Origin: Xanthobacter autotrophicus
GTDB taxonomy: Bacteria > Pseudomonadota > Alphaproteobacteria > Rhizobiales > Xanthobacteraceae
DNA: 64,000 nt
Direction of reading: 5' to 3'
Assembly: GCF_005871085.1 (NCBI RefSeq)
Contig: NZ_VAUP01000028.1
Span: 310,001-374,000, forward strand
Under the pieces are notes generated by a model. The model was not told where the DNA came from, did no database searches, and worked only from the letters and a program-made list of their open reading frames with translations. Positions 1 to 8,860 of this stretch are shown piece by piece (position 1 is the first letter of the stretch; every line of letters begins with the position of its first letter). The position numbers and the translations under genes were made by a program.

Positions 1-542
1 GCCAGGCGGCGCAGCTCTTCGCGCAGAAGGGCTATGTGGAAAGCTCGCTCAACGAGCTGGCCGCCGCCATGAACTATTCGAAGGGCGCCATCTATAATTA
101 CTTCTCCTCCAAGCAGGAGATTTACGACGCCATCATCATCTTCACCCTGACCGGCCTGTATGAGACCGCCGCCAAGGCCGTGAACGAGGCCGATCCACCG
201 GTGGAGCGCCTTAGGCAGTTCATGATGGCGCACGCCCGTTTCCTGGCCGACAATTACGATTGCTTCGTCACCATGCTGGTGGGCTTCTCCGGCATGGCCA
301 ACAGCGGGTTGAAGGACGATGCGTTGGCCCTGCGCGATGCCCATGAGGGCCTGCTGCGGCGGATCCTCCAGGACGGCGTGGCGGACGGTTCGTTCCGGGA
401 GGTGAGCGCCGCCATGACCGGCCGCGCGGTGCTGTCGCTGCTGAGCTGGATGGTGCGCTGGTTCAAGCCCGACGGCGGCAAGTCCGCCGAGGAGGTGGCG
501 CAGGAATATCACGACCTGCTGGTGCGCGGCCTGATGGCGTGA
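1..542 (+). CDS. TetR-family transcriptional regulator (5' end outside window)
   Basis: The reading frame is open from the first bases of the window, so the true start lies upstream. The visible N-terminal part reads as the end of a TetR helix-turn-helix (ELAAAMNYSKGAIYNYF, then SSKQEIY), the classic recognition-helix signature, followed by a helical ligand-binding/dimerisation domain of about 130 residues. The protein is therefore a one-component repressor, but the ligand and targets cannot be read from the sequence. It is convergent with the CobW gene, with a shared hairpin terminator between them. Confidence 0.9.
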   Translation, partial: QAAQLFAQKGYVESSLNELAAAMNYSKGAIYNYFSSKQEIYDAIIIFTLTGLYETAAKAVNEADPPVERLRQFMMAHARFLADNYDCFVTMLVGFSGMANSGLKDDALALRDAHEGLLRRILQDGVADGSFREVSAAMTGRAVLSLLSWMVRWFKPDGGKSAEEVAQEYHDLLVRGLMA

Positions 543-560
543 GGGTGCGCTGAAATGAAG

Positions 561-587
561 AAGGCCCGCGGGGATGCCGCGGGCCTT
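561..587. terminator. Bidirectional hairpin terminator
   Basis: A perfect 11-bp stem (AAGGCCCGCGG with CCGCGGGCCTT) and a 5-nt loop lies between the convergent TetR-type gene and the CobW gene. The minus strand has a T-rich stretch after the stem, so it is best suited to end the zinc operon but can serve both sides. Confidence 0.8.
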
Positions 588-613
588 GTTGCGTTCTGGA
601 ACCGTGCGGCCGA

Positions 614-1681
614 TCACGCCGCGCAGGAGAGGAAGCCGTCTTCCAGCGCCTGGCGATCGAGCTTGCGACCGATGAAGACGATGCGGCTCACGCGCTTCTC
701 GTCGGCCTTCCACGGGCGCTGGTGATCGCCGTCGAGGATCATGTGCACGCCCTGGAACACGAAGCGGTCCGGGTCACCCGCGAACGACAGGATGCCCTTG
801 GAGCGCAGGATGTTCGGACCCTCGGTGGCCACCAGATTCTGCACCCAGGGGAAGAATTTGTCCGGGTTCAGCTCTTTCTCGGTGGAGAAGGCGACCGACT
901 GCACCTCCTCGTCGTGCACCGCCTTCAGGCCGTGGTGATGGTGATCGTGCGCATGATCATGGCCGTGATCATGGTCGCAGCCGCAGTCCGGCCCGTGCTC
1001 ATGGTCATGATGGTGGTGATCGTCGTCCTCGAGGAAGGCGGGCTCCAGCTCCAGGATGCGGTCGAGGTCGAAGGCGCCCTGGTTCAGCACCTTGGCGATG
1101 TCGATCTCGGACTTGGTGGTGCGGTAGAGCTTGGCATAGGGGTTGATGCCGCGGATGCGGGCTTCCACCTCGTCCAGCTCCGCGCCGGTGACGAGATCGG
1201 TCTTGTTGAGCAGGATCACGTCGGCGAAGGCCACCTGGTTCTTGGCCTCGGGCGCGTCCTTCAGCCGGTCGGACAGCCACTTGGCGTCGGCCACGGTGAC
1301 CACGGCGTCGAGGCGGGTCTTGGCCTGTACTTCCTCGTCCACGAAGAAGGTCTGGGCCACCGGGGCCGGGTCGGCAAGGCCGGTGGTCTCCACGATGATG
1401 CCGTCGAAGCCGCCCTTGCGGCGCAGCAGGCCGTCGATGACGCGGATGAGGTCGCCCCGCACGGTGCAGCAGATGCAGCCGTTGTTCATCTCGAACACTT
1501 CCTCGTCGGCGCCCACCACGAGGTCGTTGTCGATGCCGATCTCGCCGAACTCATTGACGATGACAGCGAATTTCTTGCCGTGGGGCTGCGAGAGGATGCG
1601 GTTGAGCAGCGTCGTCTTGCCGGCACCCAGATAGCCGGTGAGCACGGTGACGGGGATCTTCTCGGCCTGCGTTTCAGCCAT
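614..1681 (-). CDS. CobW/COG0523 family GTPase, probable zinc metallochaperone
   Basis: A G3E GTPase that is expected to load or insert zinc under deficiency. The P-loop GYLGAGKTT is at residues 16-24, the metal-binding CxCC motif (CICC) at 69-72, and a long His/Asp-rich loop at about 218-252 is followed by a CobW C-terminal domain. Length (355 residues) is typical. I use the ATG at 1681, which has an AGGTGA ribosome site 7 bases upstream; a GTG three codons earlier is also possible. It is the last gene of the znu cluster, about 65 bases after znuA, which supports zinc rather than cobalt as the metal. Confidence 0.88.
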   Translation of the reverse strand: MAETQAEKIPVTVLTGYLGAGKTTLLNRILSQPHGKKFAVIVNEFGEIGIDNDLVVGADEEVFEMNNGCICCTVRGDLIRVIDGLLRRKGGFDGIIVETTGLADPAPVAQTFFVDEEVQAKTRLDAVVTVADAKWLSDRLKDAPEAKNQVAFADVILLNKTDLVTGAELDEVEARIRGINPYAKLYRTTKSEIDIAKVLNQGAFDLDRILELEPAFLEDDDHHHHDHEHGPDCGCDHDHGHDHAHDHHHHGLKAVHDEEVQSVAFSTEKELNPDKFFPWVQNLVATEGPNILRSKGILSFAGDPDRFVFQGVHMILDGDHQRPWKADEKRVSRIVFIGRKLDRQALEDGFLSCAA

Positions 1682-1700
1682 GGCATTCACCTGATGTCAG

Positions 1701-1730
1701 GCGGCGGCCGGAAGGCACTCCGGCCGCCGC
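1701..1730 (-). other. Intercistronic hairpin between znuA and the CobW gene
   Basis: A perfect 12-bp GC-only stem apart from one A/T pair (GCGGCGGCCGGA with TCCGGCCGCCGC) and a 6-nt loop fill the gap after the znuA stop. No T-run follows on the minus strand, so it looks like an RNA stabiliser or attenuating hairpin rather than a full terminator. Confidence 0.55.
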
Positions 1731-1755
1731 GATTGGATACCTTTAACTCCGGCGC

Positions 1756-2754
1756 TCAGCTTGCCAGGGCGGCGGAAAGCTCGCGCACGTTGGAGTGCAT
1801 CATGTCGATGTAGGTGCTCGCCGGGCCTTTGTCATCGGAGAGGGCGTCGGAATAGAGCGTGCCGCCCACCTTGGCGCTGGTTTCCTTGGCGATGCGCTGC
1901 ATCAGGCGCGGGTCGGTGATATTCTCCACGAACACGGCCGGGATCTTCTGCGCCTTGATCTGGCGGATGATGCGCGCCACGTCCTTGGCCGAGGCCTCGC
2001 TCTCGGTGGAGACGCCCTCGGGCGCCACCAGCACCACGCCATAGGCCTCGCCGAAATAGCCGAAGGCGTCGTGGGAGGTGATGATGCGGCGCTGCTCCGC
2101 CGGGATGCGGGCGAGAGCTGCCTTCACCTCGGTCTCCAGGGCGTCGAGCTTGGCGGTATAGGCAGCCGCGTTGGCGGTGTAGGTGTCGCGGCCGTCCGGA
2201 TCGGCGGCGATCAGGCCGTCGCGCACGTTGGCCACATAGACCTTGGCGTTGGCGATGGACTGCCAGGCGTGGGGATCGATGCCGCCGTGGTCGTGGCCGC
2301 CCTCTTCCTTGGCGTGGTCGTGCTTGTCCTTGTCCTTGCCCTTCGGCTTCTCGTCCTCGTCATGGTCGACGAAGCCGGTGCGCGGGGTGATGCCCTTGGT
2401 GGCGACCACGATGGGCGCCTTGGTGCCGGACGCCTTGATGAGGCGGTCGAGCCAGCCCTCGAAGCCGAGGCCGTTCACGAACACCACCTTGGCGGCGGCG
2501 ACCGCCTTCGCGTCGGCGGGGGTGGGCTGGTAGACGTGGGCATCGCCATTGGGGCCGACGATGGTGGTGACGGCCACGCGGTCGCCACCCACCTGCTTCA
2601 CGAAATCCCCGAGGATGGAGAAGGACGCCACCACCGGCAGCTTCTGGGCGGGGGTGGCAGCGCCCTGGGCGAAGGCCGGACCCGCCACCATGGCGAAGCC
2701 GCTGGCGAGGCTGGCCGCAAGGCCGGCCGCGAGGACAAGACGTCTGTTGAGCAT
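1756..2754 (-). CDS. znuA: Zinc ABC transporter, periplasmic substrate-binding protein
   Basis: Cluster 9 metal-binding lipoprotein/periplasmic receptor. A signal peptide (RR near the N-terminus, hydrophobic core, cleavage near GPAFAQG) is followed by the conserved His in DAHVYQPTPAD, a charged His/Asp-rich loop (HDHAKEEGGHDHGG), then DPHAWQ and a SHDAFGYF motif, the usual metal ligands. The His-rich loop favours zinc over manganese. 332 residues is normal for the family. It starts 12 bases after znuB ends, within one operon with znuB and znuC. Confidence 0.92.
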   Translation of the reverse strand: MLNRRLVLAAGLAASLASGFAMVAGPAFAQGAATPAQKLPVVASFSILGDFVKQVGGDRVAVTTIVGPNGDAHVYQPTPADAKAVAAAKVVFVNGLGFEGWLDRLIKASGTKAPIVVATKGITPRTGFVDHDEDEKPKGKDKDKHDHAKEEGGHDHGGIDPHAWQSIANAKVYVANVRDGLIAADPDGRDTYTANAAAYTAKLDALETEVKAALARIPAEQRRIITSHDAFGYFGEAYGVVLVAPEGVSTESEASAKDVARIIRQIKAQKIPAVFVENITDPRLMQRIAKETSAKVGGTLYSDALSDDKGPASTYIDMMHSNVRELSAALAS

Positions 2755-2766
2755 CAGGTTTTCCCT

Positions 2767-3639
2767 TCAGGCTTCGAGATGGCGGCCTGGCACGAGGCGG
2801 GCGGCAAGCCCGCCGATGGGGCCGAAAACCACGGCACCGGCATAAGCGAGCCCGGCCACCAGGATGATGGAAGGGCCGGACGGCGTGCCGAGGTGGTAGG
2901 AGACCAGGAGGCCGATGGCCCCGGCGGCGAAGGCGATGATCGTGGAGAGCGTCACCAGCGCGGTGAGGTCGCGCACGAAGAAGCGCGCGGTGGCGGCGGG
3001 CAGCATCATCAGCCCCACCGAGAGCAGGGTGCCGAGCGCATGGAAGCCGCCCACCAGGTTCATCACCACCAGCGCCAAGAAGGCGATGTGGCTCACCCCG
3101 CCTGCGCGGCTCACCGAGGCGAGGAAGGTGGGGTCCACACATTCCAGCACCAGCGGCCGCCAGATGAAGGCCAAAGTCACCAGCGTCAGCGTAGTGATGG
3201 AGGCGATGAGGATCAGCGTTGCGTCGTCGATGCCAAGCACGGTGCCGAACAGCACGTGCAGCAGGTCCACGTTCGACCCCTTCAGCGACACGATGAGCAC
3301 GCCCAGCGCCAGCGAGATCAGGTAGAAGGCCGCGAGCGAGGCGTCTTCCTTCATGCCGGTGGCCCGCGCTACCACGCCGGCCCCCACCGCCACCAGAAGG
3401 CCCGCCGCCAGTCCGCCGGCCGTCATGGCGTAGAGGTTCAGGCCGGCGAACAGGAAGCCGATGGCGGCGCCAGGCAGGATGGCGTGGGCCATGGCGTCCC
3501 CGGTCAGCGACATGCGCCGGAGCATGAGGAAGGCGCCCATAGGCCCGGCCCCCAGCGCCAGCGCGAACACGCCGGCCAGGGCCCGCCGCATGAATTCGAA
3601 CTCCGAGAACGGAGCGATGAGCACGTCGTAAGGGTTCAT
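2767..3639 (-). CDS. znuB: Zinc ABC transporter, membrane permease
   Basis: ABC-3 family permease with about eight hydrophobic segments over 290 residues; it forms the transmembrane channel fed by ZnuA and powered by ZnuC. The start is placed at the ATG giving MNPYDVLIAPF, the usual N-terminus; a longer frame upstream is not family-like. The gene is separated from znuC by 241 bases that hold a strong nested hairpin, unusual inside an otherwise tightly packed operon. Confidence 0.92.
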   Translation of the reverse strand: MNPYDVLIAPFSEFEFMRRALAGVFALALGAGPMGAFLMLRRMSLTGDAMAHAILPGAAIGFLFAGLNLYAMTAGGLAAGLLVAVGAGVVARATGMKEDASLAAFYLISLALGVLIVSLKGSNVDLLHVLFGTVLGIDDATLILIASITTLTLVTLAFIWRPLVLECVDPTFLASVSRAGGVSHIAFLALVVMNLVGGFHALGTLLSVGLMMLPAATARFFVRDLTALVTLSTIIAFAAGAIGLLVSYHLGTPSGPSIILVAGLAYAGAVVFGPIGGLAARLVPGRHLEA

Positions 3640-3758
3640 TCTCGTCTCTGTCGGGGCCACGGCCGAGGCGGTGGCGGGGCATCGCACGCGCGTGCCGGGA
3701 GGGCAGAAGTGTCAGGCGCGCGGCGATGGCTCGCCGCGATCGCGATGGGCATGGTCCC

Positions 3759-3848
3759 TTTGCTTGGCCGGGAGGCCGAGGGTCCGGTTGGGGGCTGAAA
3801 CCGGACCGGGGGTTGGACAGCCTTTTTCCCGGCTCCCGGCCAAGCAAA
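3759..3848 (-). other. 90-nt nested inverted repeat between znuC and znuB
   Basis: The outer arms are a perfect 16-bp inverted repeat (TTTGCTTGGCCGGGAG at 3759-3774 with its complement at 3833-3848). Inside sits a second perfect 9-bp stem (GGTCCGGTT at 3781-3789 with AACCGGACC at 3799-3807). The element lies in the 241-base gap between znuC and znuB and would fold into a branched RNA in the operon transcript. Neither strand gives a clean terminator tail. It may tune expression of distal genes or be a repeated extragenic element. Confidence 0.7.
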
Positions 3849-3880
3849 AGGACGGAGATAAACGTGCGGTTCGGGCGCGG

Positions 3881-4621
3881 TCAGGCCGCGTCGGAACAGA
3901 CCGGGGCGTCTTCCCGCCAGGCTTCGCCCATGCGGCGCGCCTTCAGGAGATTCTCGGACCCCAGCGCTTCCGATGTCGGTCCCCAGGCCACCGGGATCTT
4001 GGCCAGAAGCAGGGTCTCGGGGAACGTCGCGCGGACCAGGTCGAAATCGTGCAGCACCGCGATCACCGTGCGCTTCTCGCCGTGCCAGCGCCGCACCAGA
4101 TCCACAAGATCGGCAACGGTCTTGGCGTCGAGAGCGGTGAAGGGCTCGTCCAGAAGGATCACGCGGGCGTCCTGCAGCAGCAGGCGGGCGAACAGGGTGC
4201 GCTGCATCTGCCCGCCGGACAGCGTGCCGATGGGGCGCGCCTCGAAGCCCTCCAGGCCCACCGCCGCGATGGCATCGGAGATGCGTTGGCGATCGGCGCG
4301 GCCGATGCCGCCGAACAGGCCGGCGCGCCGCCACAGGCCCATGGACACCATGTCGTAGACATTGATGGGGAAGCTGCGGTCGATCTCGGCGCCCTGCGGC
4401 AGATAGGCGATGTCGCGCGGGGAGACGCCGTGCAGGTCGATGGAACCGCCGAGCGGCTTCAGCGCGCCGCAGATGCCCTTCAGCAGGGTGGATTTGCCGG
4501 CGCCGTTGGAACCGCAAACGGCGAGCAACGCTCCTTCCCGCACATCGCCCGACAGGTGATGGACCGCGGGGTGGCGCTCATAGCCGAGGGTCAGGTTGCG
4601 GAAGGAGATCTGCGCGGTCAT
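3881..4621 (-). CDS. znuC: Zinc ABC transporter, ATP-binding protein
   Basis: A 246-residue ABC ATPase. Walker A GSNGAGKST is at residues 37-45, the signature LSGGQMQR near 133-140, and Walker B VILLDEP near 155. The start is set at the ATG at 4621, which overlaps the stop of the upstream small gene by ATGA, indicating translational coupling; a longer frame without that start is less likely. It drives the ZnuA/ZnuB importer. Confidence 0.92.
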   Translation of the reverse strand: MTAQISFRNLTLGYERHPAVHHLSGDVREGALLAVCGSNGAGKSTLLKGICGALKPLGGSIDLHGVSPRDIAYLPQGAEIDRSFPINVYDMVSMGLWRRAGLFGGIGRADRQRISDAIAAVGLEGFEARPIGTLSGGQMQRTLFARLLLQDARVILLDEPFTALDAKTVADLVDLVRRWHGEKRTVIAVLHDFDLVRATFPETLLLAKIPVAWGPTSEALGSENLLKARRMGEAWREDAPVCSDAA

Positions 4622-4890
4622 GGCTCGCTCCCCACCACGAGGGAGACGACGGTCCACAACATCGCCAGCAGCGTGCCGGCGATGGCGAGGCGGGCGAGAA
4701 GGGAGAGGCGCAGCACCGAGATGCCGATGCGCACATCCGGCCGGCGTGAGGTCGGCCGCGCGTGATCCGCATGGGAATGGCCCGCACGGACATGATCCGC
4801 ATGGGCGTGGCCGGACTGCTCGTCATGCCCATGCACCGGGTTCGGCGCGGGGGGCGCGACAGCGGCATCGACGGCGGAGGAAAGGGCCAT
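4618..4890 (-). CDS. Small His-rich, membrane-anchored protein at the head of the znu operon
   Basis: A 90-residue protein that I cannot assign to a named family. Residues about 20-45 contain repeated His-containing segments (HGHDEQSGHAHADH, then GHSHADH), followed by one hydrophobic segment near the C-terminus (LARLAIAGTLLAMLWTVVSL). It is the first gene behind the Zur-like box and its stop overlaps the znuC start by four bases, so it is almost certainly co-expressed with zinc uptake. A role as a zinc buffer or as a metal-presenting partner of the transporter is inference. A TTG eight codons upstream would overlap the operator less favourably, so the ATG at 4890 is preferred. Confidence 0.7.
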   Translation of the reverse strand: MALSSAVDAAVAPPAPNPVHGHDEQSGHAHADHVRAGHSHADHARPTSRRPDVRIGISVLRLSLLARLAIAGTLLAMLWTVVSLVVGSEP

Positions 4891-4923
4891 GGAACCTGCC
4901 GGAAAGTGGTTCAACGGCGTTCT

Positions 4924-4938
4924 TGATATAGTGTATCA
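4924..4938 (-). promoter_or_regulatory. Zur-box-like palindrome
   Basis: TGATATAGTGTATCA is a near-perfect palindrome with arms TGATA/TATCA, AT-rich in a GC-rich context, located 34-48 bases before the first gene of the zinc operon. Its position and form fit a Zur operator, though the match to published alphaproteobacterial Zur boxes is only approximate from memory. Confidence 0.6.
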
Positions 4939-4992
4939 GTCGCCCTGTCCAGCAGGTCTCACGCGTTCGTGCCTTGGCCTTGGGGCAGATCC

Positions 4993-6783
4993 TCAGGCGG
5001 TCTCCGTCGCCGCCATGAAGGCACGGAAGCCGCCGTGCGCGGTGATGTCCTCCGCCCCATCGAGGGCGGCCGCCTCGGCGAGGAAACCGGTCACGCGCGT
5101 GCCGTCCGCAAGTTCCACCTGCCCAAGCCCGAGGGGGCCGGGAATGGAGGCGAGCAGCTTGCCCACGCCCTCGTAGGGCAGCGACCAGATCTCGCCTTCC
5201 AGAACCGCACCGTCCGCATTCACCCGCACCACGCCGGGGCGGGCCACCGCGCCTGGCAGGCGCTTCATGCGATAGGTGGGGGCGGTGGTCGCGGTGCGCA
5301 CGAAGCGGCCGCCCATGGCCTTGAGGTCGCCGTTCAGCGCCATGCCGGAGAGGTGGGCGCCGAATACCAGGACGTCCAGCCGGCCCGGCTCCTCCGCCGC
5401 GGGCAGGGGCGCGAGGGGCGGGGCGGGGGCCCGGCTTGCGCCCAGCGGCAAATCGCCGGCCGCCACGAAGGCGCGGCCCAGCGCCGCCATCTGCGCATCC
5501 TTGCCGGCAGGGGCCAGCAGGGTGACGCCATAGGGCACGCCGGTGGGCGCGATGGCGGCCGGCACCGCGATGCCGCACAGGTCCATGAGGTTCACGAAAT
5601 TGGTGTAGGTGCCATTGCGCGAGTTGAGGCGCACCGGATCGGCCAGCACCTCCTCCACCGTGTAGGCGGTGGGCGCGGTGGGCAGCAGCAGGCCGTCGAT
5701 GGCGGCGAGCACCGGGGCCACCTTCGCCCGCAATTCCTTCAGCCGGTAGGTGGCGCGGAAGGCGTCGGCCGCGCTCGCCTTGCCGCCGGGCTCGGTGATG
5801 GCGCGGGTGACGGGATGCAGCGCCTCGGGCGTGGTGGCGAGGAGCTTTTCCGCCACGATCCAGCGCTCCGCCACCCAGGGGCCTTCATAAAGCAGGCGGG
5901 CGGTCTCGGCGAAGGGGGAGAAGTCGATCTCCTTCAGCGTCGCGCCGAGGGCTGCGAAGCGCTTGAGGGCCGCCTCATAGGTGGCCGCGGCGTCGGCATC
6001 GCCGAAGAATTCGCGCTGCGCTTCGGGCAACACGCCGAGCACGAAGGACGGCGGCGCGGCGGCGAGGGGGCCGACCGGTAGGTCGCGGGACCAGGCATCC
6101 TGCGGGTCGAAGCCGGCGATGACATCCAGCACCGCCATGGCATCGTCCACGGTGAGGGCGAAGATGGAGATGCAGTCCAGCGTCTTGCAGGCGGGCACGA
6201 GGCCGGTATTGGGCACCAGGCCCAGGGACGGCTTCAGCCCGACGATGTTCTGCAGCATGGCCGGCACCCGGCCGGAGCCGGCGGTGTCGGTGCCCAGCGA
6301 CACCGGCACGATGCCCGCTGAAACCGCCGATGCCGAGCCGGAAGACGAGCCGCCCGGCACCAGCGCGGGATTGAAGGCGTTGCGCGGAATGCCATAGGGC
6401 GAGCGCACGCCCACGAGGCCGGTGGCGAACTGGTCCAGATTGGTCTTGCCGATGATGAGCGCGCCCGCCGCCTTCAGCCGCGCCACGGCGGTGGCGTCGT
6501 GTTCCGGCGTGTAGGCGAAGGCGGGGCAGGCGCAGGTGGTGGGCAGGCCGGCCACGTCGATATTGTCCTTCACTGCCACCGGGATGCCGTAGAGCGGCAG
6601 GGCGGTGTCGCCCTTCGCTGCCAGCGCGGCGGCCTCCGCCAGCACATCGGCTTCCGCGCGCAGGGTGATGAACAGGGCCGGATCGTCCTGCACCGCGATG
6701 CGGGCATAGACGGCGCGCACCGTATCGGCGACGGAACGGGCACCCGACCTGTGGGCGGAAAGGAGGCTGGCGACGGTCTGCAT
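4993..6783 (-). CDS. atzF: Allophanate hydrolase
   Basis: An amidase-signature enzyme that hydrolyses allophanate (urea-1-carboxylate) to ammonia and CO2. The Ser-cisSer-Lys machinery is visible: Lys72 in VAVKDNID, the Ser cluster in GGSSSGSA at about 144-151, and nucleophile Ser170 in TDTAGSGR. Residues from about 470 form the C-terminal allophanate hydrolase domain that distinguishes AtzF from plain amidases; 596 residues is the expected length. No urea carboxylase is adjacent, so its partner must be elsewhere. An AT-rich stretch (6840-6895) upstream probably holds the promoter. Confidence 0.9.
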   Translation of the reverse strand: MQTVASLLSAHRSGARSVADTVRAVYARIAVQDDPALFITLRAEADVLAEAAALAAKGDTALPLYGIPVAVKDNIDVAGLPTTCACPAFAYTPEHDATAVARLKAAGALIIGKTNLDQFATGLVGVRSPYGIPRNAFNPALVPGGSSSGSASAVSAGIVPVSLGTDTAGSGRVPAMLQNIVGLKPSLGLVPNTGLVPACKTLDCISIFALTVDDAMAVLDVIAGFDPQDAWSRDLPVGPLAAAPPSFVLGVLPEAQREFFGDADAAATYEAALKRFAALGATLKEIDFSPFAETARLLYEGPWVAERWIVAEKLLATTPEALHPVTRAITEPGGKASAADAFRATYRLKELRAKVAPVLAAIDGLLLPTAPTAYTVEEVLADPVRLNSRNGTYTNFVNLMDLCGIAVPAAIAPTGVPYGVTLLAPAGKDAQMAALGRAFVAAGDLPLGASRAPAPPLAPLPAAEEPGRLDVLVFGAHLSGMALNGDLKAMGGRFVRTATTAPTYRMKRLPGAVARPGVVRVNADGAVLEGEIWSLPYEGVGKLLASIPGPLGLGQVELADGTRVTGFLAEAAALDGAEDITAHGGFRAFMAATETA

Positions 6784-6898
6784 GCTCTAACCCGTGTTCG
6801 ACCGCACCGCGCGGCAGGCGAGGCCTAGCAGGAAACGCGCCATATGTATGCAATTTTCAATTTATGATTATAAATCATTTATTTGATAGGAATGAAAA

Positions 6899-6934
6899 GG
6901 CCCTGAATCCATCCTTTCAAAGGGATTCAGGGCC
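6899..6934 (-). terminator. Rho-independent terminator
   Basis: A 12-bp perfect stem (GGCCCTGAATCC with GGATTCAGGGCC) and a 12-nt loop. On the minus strand it is followed by TTTTCATT, so it ends the transcript that includes the 76-residue membrane protein and probably purU. Confidence 0.85.
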
Positions 6935-6971
6935 GCTATCGAAGCATCAATTGCTATTAAAATAGGCATTA

Positions 6972-7202
6972 TCAGCGCGGCGGGTCACCCCCCGAGCGCT
7001 CGCCGTCGGCCGGCGACAGGGTCCGCCCGGGGGCGGCATCGGGCGCAGTGGTCAAGGGCGGCGGATTGCCGGAGGGGGCGGTGATGTTCTCGGGCGCGGT
7101 TTCGCTGGGTTCCGGCGTGCCGCGATTGGAAAAGACATTCGCCGCGACCAGCGCGAGGACCAGTACGAATGCTGCGGCGACAAGGATGCCATTGCGGGGC
7201 AT
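6972..7202 (-). CDS. Hypothetical small single-pass membrane protein
   Basis: A 76-residue frame with an N-terminal hydrophobic segment (ILVAAAFVLVLALVAANVF) and a Pro/Thr/Ser-rich, probably periplasmic tail. It sits between purU and a strong terminator on the same strand, which supports a real gene. I recognise no family and infer no function; the segment could also be an uncleaved signal anchor. Confidence 0.6.
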   Translation of the reverse strand: MPRNGILVAAAFVLVLALVAANVFSNRGTPEPSETAPENITAPSGNPPPLTTAPDAAPGRTLSPADGERSGGDPPR

Positions 7203-7283
7203 GGGGTTCTCCCTGGTGATGGATGTCCCCTACCCAACGCCCCCGGGCGGCCGGTGGTTTCCCGCCGGCCGCGCGGGACCGCC

Positions 7284-8153
7284 TCAGTCGCGGAACACCA
7301 CGGTGCGCGAGCCGTTCAGCAGCACCCGGTCCTGCAGGTGCCAGGAGATGGCGCGGGCCAGCACCCGGCGCTCGATGTCGCGGCCCTTGCGCACCAAATC
7401 GTCGGGGGAATCCTGGTGGGAGATGCGCTCCACGTCCTGCTCGATGATCGGCCCCTCGTCGAGGTCGGAGGTCACATAATGCGAGGTGGCGCCCATCAGC
7501 TTCACGCCGCGGGCGTGGGCCTGATGATAGGGCTTGGCCCCCTTGAAGCCGGGCAGGAACGAGTGGTGAATGTTGATGCACTTGCCCGAAAGCTTGGCGG
7601 ACAGCCCGTCGGACAGCACCTGCATGTAGCGCGCGAGCACGGCCAGTTCCGAGCCGGAGGACTGGAAGATCTCCCAGATCTTTGTTTCCTGCTCCAGCTT
7701 CGTGGCCTTGGTCACCGGCAGGTGATGGAAGGGGATGCCGTCGAAATCGAGATGGGCATAGGTCTCGATGGGGTGGTTGGAGATGATGCCGGTGATGTCC
7801 ATGGCGATCTCGCCGATGCGCCAGCGATAGAGCAGGTCGGCGAGGCAGTGGTCGAACTTGGAGGCCAGCAGCAGCACGCGGCGCTTCTCGGCCTTGGGCC
7901 GCAGCGTCCAGTTCAGCGCGAAGCCCTCGGCCACGGCGGTGAAGCCCTCGCGGATCTCGGACAGGCTGGCCGCGCTCGCCACCACGTTGAACACCACGCG
8001 CATGAAGAAGCGCCCGGTTTCCGTGTCGTCGAACTGCTGGGCCTCGAGGATGTTGCAGCCCTTCTCGAACAGGAAGGTGGACACCCCCGCCACGATGCCC
8101 GGCTTGTTGGGGCAGGAGAAGGTGAGAATGAAATGATCGCTCGGCGTGGTCAT
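7284..8153 (-). CDS. purU: Formyltetrahydrofolate deformylase
   Basis: Converts 10-formyl-THF to formate and THF. An N-terminal ACT domain ([21 protein letters not shown]) is followed by a formyltransferase-fold domain with the conserved catalytic segment [11 protein letters not shown]. The start giving MTTPSDHF (289 residues) is family-typical. It follows mgdD by about 100 bases. Next to an N-methylglutamate dehydrogenase, which yields methylene-THF, PurU offers a route from folate-bound C1 to formate and returns free THF; such linkage is common in alphaproteobacteria. Confidence 0.92.
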   Translation of the reverse strand: MTTPSDHFILTFSCPNKPGIVAGVSTFLFEKGCNILEAQQFDDTETGRFFMRVVFNVVASAASLSEIREGFTAVAEGFALNWTLRPKAEKRRVLLLASKFDHCLADLLYRWRIGEIAMDITGIISNHPIETYAHLDFDGIPFHHLPVTKATKLEQETKIWEIFQSSGSELAVLARYMQVLSDGLSAKLSGKCINIHHSFLPGFKGAKPYHQAHARGVKLMGATSHYVTSDLDEGPIIEQDVERISHQDSPDDLVRKGRDIERRVLARAISWHLQDRVLLNGSRTVVFRD

Positions 8154-8254
8154 TGGGTTACGTCTTTTTCTGGCGCGCCGCGCGCCGGGGGGCGGGCGAT
8201 CGCGTGAGGAAGTGTGAAGGGTGTGAAAGGCTTGTCGCGCGCGCCGCGCTGCGG

Positions 8255-8860
8255 TCAACCTCGTCCGGTGCCGGAAAGGGCGAAGCCGTATTCCGCAGCG
8301 CTCACCGTCAGCCAGCGCAGGAAGGCGGGCGCGAACGAGCGCCCCACGGCAAAGCGGTAGGTGTCGGCATCGCGCCGCCAGAAGGTGACGCCCACATGCG
8401 ACACGGTGGTGGTGGCCGCGTCCCCGGCCGCGAAGGCCGTGGGGTCGAGATCCACCGTGACGCCCTTGGCCAGCGCGGCGCGGGCCTTCTCGCCGGAAAT
8501 GTCGAGGATGAGGTTGGCGTCGCTCTGGTCGGTGATGGCGGCAAGCCCCGGCGCCATGGCGGCGAGCCGTGCGACAAGATCCGCCCCGCTCACCCCCTCG
8601 GCGAGGACGAGCCAGCGGCCGGGGGCCGTTCCTGCCGCCTCCAGCCCCGCCCCGGCGCTGACGCGCGGCCCGTCGGCCAACGGAAGCCCCGCCGCCGCGC
8701 AGGCGACGATGAGCCGGGCGGTCGCACCCTTGCGGGCCACCAGCGTGGCGGCGGCAGGGGTCTCGACCGCGTGCGCGGTGACGCCCGCCGATCCCTGCGG
8801 GCCATAGTGCCCCTCCGGCACCAGATGGGTGGGGGCGATGTGTTCCAGCAGGTCAGACAC
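8255..8860 (-). CDS. mgdD: N-methylglutamate dehydrogenase subunit D (sarcosine oxidase gamma-like)
   Basis: The smallest-but-one subunit of a heterotetrameric sarcosine-oxidase-type enzyme. It shows the SoxG-like fold segments ([27 protein letters not shown]-like core, VGVTFWRR). The start is a GTG at 8860 giving [10 protein letters not shown]; it overlaps the end of mgdC by 8 bases. Taken alone this could be SoxG of sarcosine oxidase; linkage to gmaS and mgsABC favours the N-methylglutamate role. Confidence 0.8.
   Translation of the reverse strand: MSDLLEHIAPTHLVPEGHYGPQGSAGVTAHAVETPAAATLVARKGATARLIVACAAAGLPLADGPRVSAGAGLEAAGTAPGRWLVLAEGVSGADLVARLAAMAPGLAAITDQSDANLILDISGEKARAALAKGVTVDLDPTAFAAGDAATTTVSHVGVTFWRRDADTYRFAVGRSFAPAFLRWLTVSAAEYGFALSGTGRG

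Noticed and set aside
722-3798. Long plus-strand frames opposite the zinc operon
   Set aside because: Composition is typical of GC-rich shadows and they run through several real genes on the minus strand.
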